Shown: piece after piece, positions 7,049-15,246 of the stretch | How the letters are laid out: every line of letters starts with the position of its first letter | How positions within the stretch are numbered: position 1 is the stretch's first letter | Origin: Cephalothrix simula | Lineage: Eukaryota > Nemertea > Palaeonemertea > Archinemertea > Cephalotrichidae | DNA length: 15,369 bases | NCBI GenBank assembly: GCA_035591015.1 | Contig: JAXIUW010026675.1 | Coordinates: 1 to 15,369 of the forward strand | Direction of reading: 5' to 3' | Position numbers and translations under genes: made by a program | The notes under the pieces: model-generated | Told to the model about the DNA's origin: nothing | The model's database searches: none | What the model saw: only the letters and a program-made list of their open reading frames with translations

Positions 7049-7180
7049 TGGGATAGATACACTCTTAAGGAGTTATGATGATGGGATGATAGTATGATAC
7101 GATCAGGGGCCCATTATTTGTCTCAATTATGGGCCCCTGGATACGATCCTTAAGTGTTGATGATGGTATAATACACTGTC
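7049..7180 (+). repeat. Degenerate direct repeat rich in GATGATGG
   Basis: Two diverged direct units share the order GATAC-(A/G)-(C/T)-TCTTAAG or CCTTAAG, then GTTATGATGATGG or GTTGATGATGG, then TATGATAC or TATAATAC. They are about 7055-7100 and 7140-7174. The 36 bp micro-element sits exactly between them. This is an old tandem duplication, or slippage in a GAT-rich tract. Confidence 0.5.
7096..7147. mobile_element. 36 bp micro-element with hAT ends and 8 bp duplication
   Basis: The element (7104-7139) consists almost only of its inverted ends: CAGGGGCCCAT at left and ATGGGCCCCTG at right, 11 bp perfect, joined by 14 bases. It is flanked immediately by GATACGAT on both sides (7096-7103 and 7140-7147), a perfect octamer duplication. 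CAGGG-type ends plus an 8 bp duplication are the hAT signature. The interior is too short for anything but a minimal deletion derivative. The duplication could in part reflect the local GATAC-rich direct repeat, but the exact match to the ends argues for insertion. Confidence 0.8.
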
Positions 7181-7197
7181 TTCATAATTGTTATCAA

Positions 7198-7653
7198 ATG
7201 AGGCTCTTTTTGGGTTCCAGCAGTGAGATTTGTAAAATAACCGAGAAAATAACAGTCACCAGTTAGAATGGAGCGGAATGGAGGCAAAAAAAGAGTGAGA
7301 TTCGGGATGTCTAAAAGTGAGCATTGAGCTCGCCAAAAATCATAAAGTGAGCAGTGAGCTTGCAAAAAACCATGTAGTGAGCAGTGAGAATATAAAATTA
7401 TCGATCCATGCGCAGTCAGCAGAGCTTATAGTCATGCGTGAACATTTACCATGACTTCGAAACGGAGACCGAAAATTTCACGTGCCTGTATAACAAAATA
7501 ACGACATTAGACCCATATTTATATTGGCGTTTTTGGTTTAGTTAGCAATGTCCTAAAATGCGTGAGTCAGATTTTGCCTAAAAAAATAGCAGTGAGATTG
7601 GGTGAACTAGTGCGTCAGTAATGAGATCCAACCCCCCCCCCCAAGAGCCTCAT
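7198..7653. mobile_element. 456 bp inverted-repeat element with AGTGAG arrays
   Basis: Ends are ATGAGGCTCTT (7198-7208) and the inverted AAGAGCCTCAT (7643-7653), 11 bp perfect, with weaker extension into TTTGGGTTCCA against the C-run and TTGGAT side. The interior repeats the motif AGTGAGATT or AGTGAGCA in one orientation at least seven times (near 7221, 7293, 7316, 7346, 7376, 7590, 7617), partly as a 30 bp tandem array. No coding region is seen. The target duplication is unclear (ATCAA or TCAA on both sides, offset). Family unknown. Confidence 0.65.
7314..7393 (+). repeat. 30 bp tandem repeat, about 2.7 copies
   Basis: Units start at 7314, 7344 and 7374 with a 30-base period. The consensus opens AAAGTGAGCAGTGAGCT and closes CAAAAAACCAT. 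The third copy is partial. The array lies inside the 7198-7653 element. Confidence 0.85.
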
Positions 7654-7798
7654 CAATCAACATGTATCTGATGTATCTCCACTTAGTTTTGGAGAAAGAC
7701 AGCAATAGCCCATGTCGGTTAGCAAAGGAATCAGCAAAATTGGAGCAACATCAATGGAATCAAAGCATAGAAAGGAATGAGGTTGAATAATGCAGAAT

Positions 7799-8087
7799 CT
7801 GCCTTCTCTTTCTATAAAAAAATCTTGATTTTGTTATGAACCTTTTTCCGTCTGTCCTATAGCCTATTGATTAATCCTACTCACAGTAAAATTGAGGTCG
7901 GAAATAGCCTAAAATTGATCGCTGTTAGTCCATATACGATTAGTGACGCCACATGGCTGATATTGATTGCATTTGTACCGAAATTTAAACGATCAATTTT
8001 ACTATGGATAGGATGAAACAATTGGGCTAGGAAATGTGAAAAAGAGTCGTTTTAAAATCAAGATTTTTTTATAGATAGGAATGGCAG
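7799..8087. mobile_element. ~290 bp MITE with ~100 bp imperfect inverted ends
   Basis: Left (7799-7895) and right (7993-8087) arms are inverted copies. Anchors are CTGCC at the tips, the block CTATAAAAAAATCTTGATTT, CTTTTTC, ATCCTA and AGTAAAATTGA. A centre of about 100 bp includes a further small inverted pair (AAAATTGATCG and CGATCAATTTT). No coding frame fits. Target duplication is not resolved. Confidence 0.75.
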
Positions 8088-9342
8088 ATGTTAATATGAC
8101 GTTATGTATGGGAAGTTGAGATTTCAAAGGACCAGAATCCGAACAAAACAAAAAAGTGACTAAATTGAAACTTGAAAATGGAGCTTAGATACCTGTTTTT
8201 GTATTAATAAATTGTTTCTAGCAATCTTCAACTGGTTCAATGCTCAATCATATTTGCCAAAACAGAACAGTCTTACATTTGAGAAAAAAATATTTGTCTA
8301 GTTTGTCTCATATTTCATGAAGGGTAATAATTGCTCTATCATTTGTTTTTTCCTGACGATTTTTTCGAACGTTTGAATGATGTTGTGTTGTGTTACCTTT
8401 GCGATAATCACCTCCCAGGACAAATTACTTGTTATTTCCCCAGTTGATGTGGAAATTTCCATGCAAGTTTTTTTTATTATGAAAAACACAGTTTTAAGAA
8501 ATTAACCAACAACCACAAGAAACTATAGGAAAATCTCTTCCGCGTTAAAAGATCCTTCCATAGCCAACGCCATTTTTTGACTACAGGGGGCCGTCTCAAA
8601 GGTTTGAATTTCATGGACATACAAATCGTCAGCAGGTCAATGCTCGGGGAATTGGTTTTCCATGAGAATGGTCTCAAAGTAGTAAATTTATTAGAAGTAT
8701 TTTACAAAATTTTAAGGGGTACTCTTCTAGTTTGTTTGTAAACACGATTAGAATAAACACGTGACCGAATATTCGCGTTAACTGATTGGCTAACGGAAAC
8801 AAAATGCCTTTTAGGTAGTCAGGCATTCCTAAAGTTCCTAAAACGTAAAAATTGTTCCTAAACTTTCCTGAGAATTCCTACTAATTATATCGTGTATTAG
8901 ATGTCCCAAATTCTTTTTTCGTTGGTGCAATCATGGCAAATGGTTGGTGTAACATAAATTCATGTATAAATAGACCAATAGTTGTTCAGAATGGTTTGAT
9001 TTGTTTTCTTTTAACTTTTGAAATATAGTTACGTACATTTGTTCAAAGACAATGTTATGTTAGCAATGAAGTCAATAGCATTGGAGAGGAGCAAACCAGA
9101 CAAGGCTATAAAAGGCGCTTAGAACCACCACATATTTGTCTCGATTTCTATCACATTTCCATTCTATTTTAATGGTTCACTCCATCATGATTCTTTGTGG
9201 CATCACTATGATAGGCCTACGACTAAGTTTAATGCACTGACCCATTTTTCCGTCTCCAAAATGTCCACGATAACTCAAAAAGCGACCGCTTTCAGGGTGC
9301 GAAGTCCGGGAGTGGGCCCCTGGAGTGGAGGCCTGGATGTTC
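8088..9342. other. Long spacer without a supported gene
   Basis: No domain is recognisable in either direction. Minus-strand frames at 8298-8677 and 9177-9476 are short and unsupported. TTCCTAAA-type motifs recur four times in 8828-8880. TAGGCCTAC occurs near 9213. A short GC-rich patch begins at about 9285 in an otherwise AT-rich stretch. Confidence 0.4.
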
Positions 9343-9358
9343 GCGTCGCAAGCGACGC
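9343..9358. repeat. GC-rich perfect hairpin
   Basis: GCGTCGC and GCGACGC pair perfectly with only AA between them. It lies in a short GC-rich island (about 9285-9362) within AT-rich DNA. The island may be a decayed coding or element fragment, but nothing identifies it. Confidence 0.65.
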
Positions 9359-9540
9359 TCGTGCTTTCCATTCCTATAATTTTTACCTCTAGTGAATCAT
9401 ATAATGATAGTGCTTTGGTCTGACATGTGTGGCACTGTTTATAAAAAAACCAACAGAGTAACCCTTTAACATTCATTTTTCTACCTTATAACTTTTGTCA
9501 AATATCAATAATTTAACGTTGTAATCGGTATAGGTCAAGT

Positions 9541-9717
9541 CGAGGGGCAAATCACTCCCCGATTTTGGTTACTTAATGAAGTATTAAATTAGTAATAAAG
9601 TATTAATTTTGTAATAAAAGTATTATTTTTTGATAAAGAATTGATTTTAGTTATAATTTTGTAATAAATAATAATTATTACTTGGCTATACAGTAATAAT
9701 CCGAAGTGTGCCCCTCG
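9541..9717. mobile_element. 177 bp MITE, second member of the 3102-3243 family
   Basis: The first 24 bases, CGAGGGGCAAATCACTCCCC then GATT, equal those of the 3102 copy. The right part also matches: AATAATAATTATTACTTGGC, then CCGAAG and TGTGCCCCTCG. The A/T interior is longer by about 35 bases through extra GTAATAAA-type units. Flanks GGTCAAGT (9533-9540) and GTTCGCGT (9718-9725) agree at only 5 of 8 positions, so any target duplication has decayed. Both copies are preceded by TCAAGT, which suggests target preference or a slightly longer left end. Confidence 0.85.
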
Positions 9718-10629
9718 GTTCGCGTCCGAGCGATGTATCAACGTCAGCTTTTGGTCCCCTCGCCTTCGGTTGCCTTTGGTAATCTGTTCGGTTCATAAAT
9801 TCCTTAAAAGTATCGATGAAATTTTTCTGGTGTCATTTCTAATCAGTTTTGGCATCAAACGTAGATCTCAAGGCAATGTCTCAATTATTAAAATATTGAT
9901 CTTTATTCCTTATTGGGTTTTCTTGGGAATTTTAATTCTTGTGTTACGTATACACTTTTTGCTCGACGTAACGTAACCAGGTAGGAGAACCACCGTCAAT
10001 CTACGGATATCCGACAAGCGACTATTGTCGGTTGTCAAAATACTTACAGCAATTTTAATTCTTTAGGCATTTAAGAATTATGCGCAAATGGTCCTTGTAC
10101 ATCGATTTTTGATGTATACCTGTGCCACAAGTCTCAACTTGGTACGACTATCCACGGCTGAGGTCCATCAAAAAATAGGCTTAAGAACCTCATGTAACTT
10201 TTCATTTCATACTTTTTCAAAAAATGTATTAGGTTATATGGTTCCGATTCCTTTTATATATCCCGACAGGGGGATGGGCGACATTTTTACGCTTTTGTGT
10301 GGCTCATCCTATTTTTTATCCATTTCATGTTATAAAACCATGAACTTTAGTGCCACTAATGTTTTTTCAGACGCTTCAGTTCTTCTTTGTCTCTTATTTT
10401 TCCAACGTTTAATGATCTTTAATCAAGTGACATGATCGACTTTAGGGTTTAATTCAAAAAGCAGTCACTGCGAAACACACAGCAAAGATTTCATTATTTG
10501 ATCGGAAGTACATTCCATTAAAAAGTTTTATTTATAAGATAATTCAATACAAATTACCATAACATCATGTTTCAGTAATGCAAATTTAAATAATTTATTG
10601 CCTCGCTTCCCCATACAAAATTAGTGTCT
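9718..10629. other. Spacer without a supported gene
   Basis: Plus-strand frames at 9770-9976 and 10088-10435 (115 codons) are rich in F, L and I because the strand is T-rich. No domain is recognised and no coding claim is made. Confidence 0.4.
10011..10031. repeat. Perfect 7 bp hairpin
   Basis: CCGACAA and TTGTCGG pair fully around GCGACTA. No element boundary is seen nearby. Confidence 0.65.
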
Positions 10630-10790
10630 GTCTGATAAAAACCTCTGCGGGGATGCAAGTCCTGGGTGAGCGCGGGGGATGGTAGTTAAGGCATCAAACC
10701 CCCTTGACCAAAGATCACGTCTCCGCTAGCGTTCGGTGAAGTCAACTATGGAAATCCCCAAGCCAGGTGCTTTTTCATCAATGACGTAAC
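10630..10790. other. GC-rich unidentified segment
   Basis: This block is clearly more GC-rich than its surroundings. Weak inverted similarity links TGATAAAAACCTCTG (about 10632) and the inverted CAGGTGCTTTTTCATCA (about 10775-10791). A GGTAGTTAAGGC stretch recalls a tRNA A box, but no convincing B box follows. It may be an old, decayed repeat element. Confidence 0.35.
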
Positions 10791-11397
10791 TGATCGACCA
10801 ATCAGGGCACTGAACTGTAATTATGTTGGGAAATGCCCCCCAAAAATTATGAAGCAAATAAATGTCTTCATCTCTTTTTCCAAACACATTTACTTGACAT
10901 GTTTCGTATTATATTATCTATAAAACTATGTTCTTTATATTTTCAAACCTTCCCTAATTAATGAATTTGCTATGAAATTAAGTATGCCAGCCAATCAGAT
11001 AGCTATTTTACTGCAGAAGTAACCTTATTAATATAAAGTCAAAAATCAAATGCGTAGTACTGAATATTCCTATGTGTAACAGAACTGAATTCTTATGAAA
11101 TGTCAGTTCTTAACTTGGCAGGGCAATTAAACTACAAATTTGCTGACCCAAGACCTCATTAATATATTCATGAGCTAGTATGTTTGGTCGGCTCTAATAT
11201 ATGGTTATCGATTCACTTAGTTGTAGGGGAGCCCTATGTATGAAGTAGACGTTACATGGGTCTGGGCTGTATACTTTCTATAGGGTCGACGAAAAAAGTC
11301 GAGGTTTAAATATCCACTCCAGGTTCAGGGATGAATGTCCTCCAGTGTGAATATACAATTAGGACAGGATCCCTACGGACAATGATTTCACTGGAAT
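10791..11397. other. AT-rich spacer
   Basis: No gene, repeat or structured motif can be supported in this stretch. Confidence 0.5.
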
Positions 11398-11720
11398 ACT
11401 AGTAGCTCAGTTTGTAAGAGACTTGACTCCTACAGAAGGTTGCGGGATCGAGCCTCACCACTGACAATGCTCTGGTCCCCACTGTCCTCGAACTGGGATA
11501 TCAAAGGCCTGGCCTGTGGTATACTTGCCAGTGATTATACGACAAGCGCATCCTCCTCGGGAGGGCTCATGCTTAAAAGGTACCGAATACCGCGGAATGA
11601 CGGGTGCCACACACACATACACTTTGAGAATTTTGAGGTACATTGTAAATTTTCCAATATCGCTCTGGCTCTTTACCACTAGTGCTGACATCTCATGGCT
11701 CATGTGCCCCATAACCATAA
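11398..11720 (+). mobile_element. tRNA-derived SINE
   Basis: A good A box TAGCTCAGTTTG (11403-11414) is followed 30 bases later by a B-box-like GGATCGAGCCT (11445-11455), as in RNA polymerase III promoters of tRNA-headed SINEs. The body downstream is less AT-rich than the flanks and includes a CCTCC-TCG-GGAGG hairpin and a short CA run. No A-rich tail or target duplication was found, so the right end is a guess. Overlapping frames on both strands (11440-11728) are taken as shadows of this element. It is unrelated in sequence to the heads at 1467 and 1671. Confidence 0.6.
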
Positions 11721-11776
11721 AGGTCTAAGGATGTACAGTTTATTCAGAATCATAAAAATGGCAAATCACTTAATGA

Positions 11777-11880
11777 TTTTTGGTTTAAATCACAAAGTAG
11801 TTGATTCAAATCAGGTATTTTTGGTTCAAATCACTAATCACTTGATTCGAATCAAGTAATTTTTGATGTAAATCATAAAT
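11777..11880 (+). repeat. 41-42 bp tandem repeat, about 2.5 copies
   Basis: Units begin TTTTTGGTTTAAATCAC (11777), TTTTTGGTTCAAATCAC (11818) and TTTTTGATGTAAATCAT (11860). Each full unit also contains TTGATTC(A/G)AATCA, so the array is a string of GATTCRAATC-type palindromes. It could be sub-terminal repeats of a lost transposon, or a minisatellite. Confidence 0.8.
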
Positions 11881-13144
11881 TTTATTAGTATCGATACCCT
11901 TCGGAGTACTACCGCGAATGATTCAAGTTTGAATTTGATTACCCCCCACACAGCTGTCTGGCGCCCCGTGATTATCGTATTTTAAGTAAGTGAGCCTTGC
12001 AAGTCAAATCCCCATATTTAGCTACCGGACTATAAACTAACAGGTTGAATGATCCCTTGGCAAGAATATTTAATTATACAAAAGAACTCAAAAACTTGCC
12101 GATGTGAAACACATACAATTAGGATAAGGTCAGTTTTTCTCGGAAGGCGTCAAGCGCCTTGCATCGTCGTTTGATATTTTGAAATTTTACTCTTTTGCGG
12201 TGTAATTATTCACTAACCATACAATAGCGATCATTTTTACAAAAGCACCGATCTTCATTATTTAGTATATTACCTTTATGTTCTTGACAGTGGTTTTCCG
12301 AAAAGAATTTCAGATTAAAAAAATTCCATTCATGTTATTTCCAAAACTCAAAAATTCTGATACTGACTATCTTGTCATCCAATCAAAAGATTTATTACAA
12401 ACCAAACCAATCAGAGCCGCGTACACATTTACGGGCGCCACGGGGACTTTTGTTCTCTAACAGCTGTGACCCATTCAATTCGGTTAGGAACAAATTTTTA
12501 CTTGAGTAAAGGGTGTTTGACACACAGTTTTACAGATCCATCAAACAAAATACCTTTTCGTCTGGAATTTTTACCCCTATATTTTATTTAAAATGACATA
12601 AATTGGCTGTGAACATTGAAATTCGCTGAAACCTTTTTCATTCTTAAACCCATTAAAACTAAAATAATATGTCTAGACTTTTTAGTATAAATTGGAGACG
12701 ATATTTGAATATTGATACCCTTATGATAGTTAAGGCTGCTACTTATCTATAAGACGCTTTGCGTCAAGTATGATTTTTGTCAAAAAACTCAATATGTACG
12801 TCATTTTTAATAAATCCGTGGTTAATCTTGCCGTCTGCTGTTTAATTTATTCGATAATGGGTAATGCTTTTACCATCTCCTGCTAAAAATGCTCAACCAT
12901 TTTCATTCTACACTTTCTTTCGCCTGTATTTGGCGGAATTCGTACATGTAGAACATTGACCGTGATAGTTAATCTTGTAATCGGATTTTGCAGGATTAGA
13001 GCGATTTCTTATGTGTAAAATAGAAATAGATGGAGAGGAGTATCGAATAACCCTATTTTTCCTGAAACATATTTTGCGACTTTTTATAGCCGTCTGTTGT
13101 AATTTTACTTAAGAAATTGTGTCTGATTCATAACCAATAGTATA
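11881..13144. other. Long AT-rich spacer
   Basis: No gene can be supported. A 60-codon plus frame (12278-12460) has no recognisable domain. Two small hairpins occur: AAGGCG-TCAAG-CGCCTT (12144-12160) and GACGC-TTT-GCGTC (12753-12765). TACATGTA lies near 12943. Confidence 0.45.
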
Positions 13145-13149
13145 ATATA

Positions 13150-13475
13150 CACTGTGTGGCTATGTGCCCAGTGTCCTGGTGATTAGTGTCCTCTTCGTAG
13201 TATATAACATACACAAATACTGTATACGGACACAGGCAGTCGGCTTTTATTGTCCCACCTTTCCTATTTAAATGTACAGGCCGGACACTGAACGCTGAGG
13301 ACACGGTAAACCGTTACACCGGGATAACTCTATACAACAGTATTGCGTGTACTGGTTATGCGGGATTCTGTTTACGATCGATCTCGGCTCCCGCATAACC
13401 ACAGCCGCTATACTGTTAGTGATACCGCGAAAAATACGTAACCTTGATCTTGTAGCAACACACTGGCACACAGTG
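13150..13475. mobile_element. 326 bp CACTG-ended element
   Basis: The left end is CACTGTGTGGC and the right end is its near-perfect inverse, GGCACACAGTG. Both are flanked directly by ATATA (13145-13149 and 13476-13480). CACTA/CACTG ends with short duplications point to the EnSpm/CACTA or Chapaev type, although in an A/T-rich site ATATA carries limited weight. The interior has nested inverted repeats: GTGTCC/GGACAC blocks at about 13168-13188 against 13283-13306, and a 30 bp hairpin at 13336-13417. A minus-strand 126-codon frame crossing into the next element is taken as chance. Confidence 0.65.
13336..13417. repeat. Long stem inside the CACTG element
   Basis: AACAGTATTGCG...TGGTTATGCGGGA (13336-13365) pairs with TCCCGCATAACCA...CGCTATACTGTT (13389-13417), about 24 of 30 positions. 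The loop is about 23 bases and contains CGATCGATC. Confidence 0.75.
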
Positions 13476-13528
13476 ATATAGGGCATTAAAATAATTCCCA
13501 AATTACCTGACGTACGATAAAACAAAAT

Positions 13529-13848
13529 GACACCGGGCAAGAACACCCACCCAAAAATTTTGGCTTTCGCGACATTTTTTCCCAAAATTTTATTTTGCAC
13601 CAAATTTTTCTTGTCGCGACAAAATTTTCTTGATACCATACCACCCAATTTGCCTGACGTCAGACAAATTTACGAATCATTTTTCTTGACACCACCCAAT
13701 TTATCTGACGTCAGACAAATTTTTCGAACAAATTTTCCAGACACGCCAGACACCACGCAAGTTATCTGATGGCAGATAAAAGTTTTGGCAAAATTTGCCG
13801 GACACCACCAATTTATATGTCATTTAATTTTTTTTGGTCGCCCGGTGT
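13529..13848. mobile_element. 320 bp element with GACACCGGGC ends
   Basis: Perfect 10 bp inverted ends, GACACCGGGC (13529-13538) and GCCCGGTGTC (13839-13848), enclose an interior made of repeated CACCACCCAATTT-plus-palindrome units. There is no transposase. No target duplication is apparent. The short frames here on both strands, which include the repeated peptide PPNL(P/S)DVRQI, are products of the DNA repeat. Confidence 0.65.
13640..13830 (+). repeat. Four degenerate units with TGACGTCA palindromes
   Basis: Units of about 50-60 bases share CACCACCCAATTT and then a palindrome. Palindrome centres are TGACGTCA at 13655-13662 and 13706-13713, within near-perfect AATTTRYCTGACGTCAGACAAATTT-like arms. 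The third (13767-13774) has mutated to TGATGGCA within TTATCTG...CAGATAA. A fourth unit near 13806-13828 keeps only fragments. Confidence 0.75.
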
Positions 13849-13985
13849 CTGAGTTTGTCTGACACCCCCTGGGTTAAGTCCTTATTAGATAGTAAAATAG
13901 TTACTGTCTAAGAGGAGGTGTATACGGATTCCATTATAACCTTACACAGTAGAAAAGTTAAATTAGTTAGCATGATGATGATGAT
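13849..13985. other. Short spacer between elements
   Basis: No gene is seen. GGTGTC...GACACC (13843-13867) forms a small inverted pair overlapping the end of the previous element. A short GATGATGATGAT run precedes the foldback (13973-13984). Confidence 0.45.
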
Positions 13986-14477
13986 TTATACTACACAATT
14001 GGCTGGAAAAATGACCAAAAGGGCTTCCCCCCCTAAGTCATCTATTCGTAACATTAACCTTGGAAAGCTATACATTTTTGGAAAGGTCTTGGGGCGAACT
14101 TTGGTCTGTTTTGGTTTTCAATGAATTTCGACCAGCTGTGGCGCCCCTAGCGGCAAAAATGTGAATTGCCAGAGATAATCGGATAGAATTCAGCACCATT
14201 TATAGTTTATAAGGGTGATTTTATTATGAAAATAACACCCCATGACGTCATAGACGCCATTTTGATGACGTGATAAGCATTTTAATTTATATTTTTCACG
14301 GAAATGGGTCATGCTACATGTCAAAATGAAGCTGGCGATGTACACAATCCATATAAGCAACAGTCGATGAGTTTCAGAACACTTGCTTTGACTTAGCGTC
14401 CCTAGCGGAGAACAATAGCGTACCCACAAGGGGGCATGGGGGGCAGCCCCTCCAGAAGACCTTGATTAACGCCGATT

Positions 14478-14487
14478 GCGCCCCCTG
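14478..14487 (-). promoter_or_regulatory. CTCF-core-like half motif
   Basis: On the minus strand this reads CAGGGGGCGC, the core of the CTCF motif, but the upstream CCA part is missing (TTT instead). It lies in the loop of the 1.26 kb foldback, in opposite orientation to the fuller match at 14606-14620. Confidence 0.3.
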
Positions 14488-14605
14488 AAATTTTGGAGTT
14501 GCATCTAAAATTTCGCACTGCATCGGAATTAGAAATTGTAGCACTGCCAGTAGTCCATCAGTAACAATTTTGACCAACTAAGGTGGCATGATTTTTAGTT
14601 TTTCA

Positions 14606-14620
14606 CCACTAGGGGGCGCC
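14606..14620 (+). promoter_or_regulatory. CTCF-type motif in the foldback loop
   Basis: CCACTAGGGGGCGCC agrees with the core CTCF pattern CCASYAGRKGGCRSY at all 15 positions. It is followed closely by a TGACGTCA palindrome (14625-14632). CTCF and its motif are conserved across bilaterian animals, so the match is meaningful if the host has CTCF. Four related but one-base-shorter CTAGGGGCGC motifs sit in the arms (near 14141, 14396, 14765, 15057) and do not fit the full pattern. Confidence 0.5.
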
Positions 14621-15246
14621 ACGATGACGTCAAAAAATTTTGATATGCAAATCATTCACGCAAAATCGATTACCTACATGTATCCAACAATATGCAATTT
14701 ATGGGGGCAAATACCATTTTCCTAGTCAAAAATTGAAAATGAATTTTTTAACTTTCTAATTCTCCGCTAGGGGCGCTAAGTCAAACCAAGACTTCTGAAA
14801 TTCACCGATTGTTACTTATATGGCCTGTGTACATCGCCAGCTTCATTTTGATAGATAACATGACCCATTTCCGTGAAAAATAGAAACTAAAATGCTTATG
14901 ACGACATCAAAATGGTGTCTATGACGTCATAGGGTGTTATTTTCAGAATCAAATCACCCTTTTATATAAATGGTGTTCTGAATTCTATCCAATTGTTCAT
15001 TTTATCATATCTCTGGCTATTTAAGCGGTGCCCTTATAGCGAAATTCACATTTTCGCCGCTAGGGGCGCCACAGTTGATCGAAATTCATTGAAAACCAAA
15101 CAAGACCAAAGTTCGCTCCAAGACCTTTCCAAAAATGTATAGTTTTCCTAGGTTACTGTTACGAATAGATTACTTAAGGGGGGAAGCCCTTTTTGATTCC
15201 TTTTTGGTCGCTCCTGCGACAATTTTTCCAGCCAATTGTGTATAAA

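Larger units (their letters stand above)
13986..15246. mobile_element. 1.26 kb foldback element
   Basis: The left arm (13986-14412) and right arm (14760-15246) are inverted copies over more than 400 bases. Anchors from outside in are CACAATTGGCTGGAAAAA; AGGGCTTCCCCCC; ATCTATTCGTAAC; TATACATTTTTGGAAAGGTC; TTGGTTTTCAATGAATTTCG; GCGCCCCTAGCGGC; ATGACGTCATAGAC; ATTTTTCACGGAAATGGGTC; ATGAAGCTGGCGATGTACAC; and CCCTAGCGGAGAA. The right arm is longer through a ~30 bp outer insertion and another near 15008-15040. The loop is 347 bp. Weaker similarity may carry the ends out to about 13972 and 15260. No transposase is seen. If transcribed, it would give a very long hairpin RNA. Confidence 0.9.

Noticed and set aside
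7314-7393. CRISPR array
   Set aside because: The 30 bp units are contiguous, with no spacers, in a eukaryotic-looking context.
10088-10435. 115-codon plus-strand frame
   Set aside because: Its F/L/I/S-rich composition follows from a T-rich strand; no domain, no conserved motif and no splice or start context that could be trusted.
10640-10750. tRNA-like A box (GGTAGTTAAGGC)
   Set aside because: No acceptable B box lies at the expected distance.
13268-13648. 126-codon minus-strand frame
   Set aside because: It runs across the boundary between two inverted-repeat elements and over a long hairpin, so it is most likely chance.
13527-13769. Repeated peptide PPNL(P/S)DVRQI suggesting a repeat protein
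   Set aside because: The peptide repeat is the translation of the DNA palindrome repeat and has no independent support.
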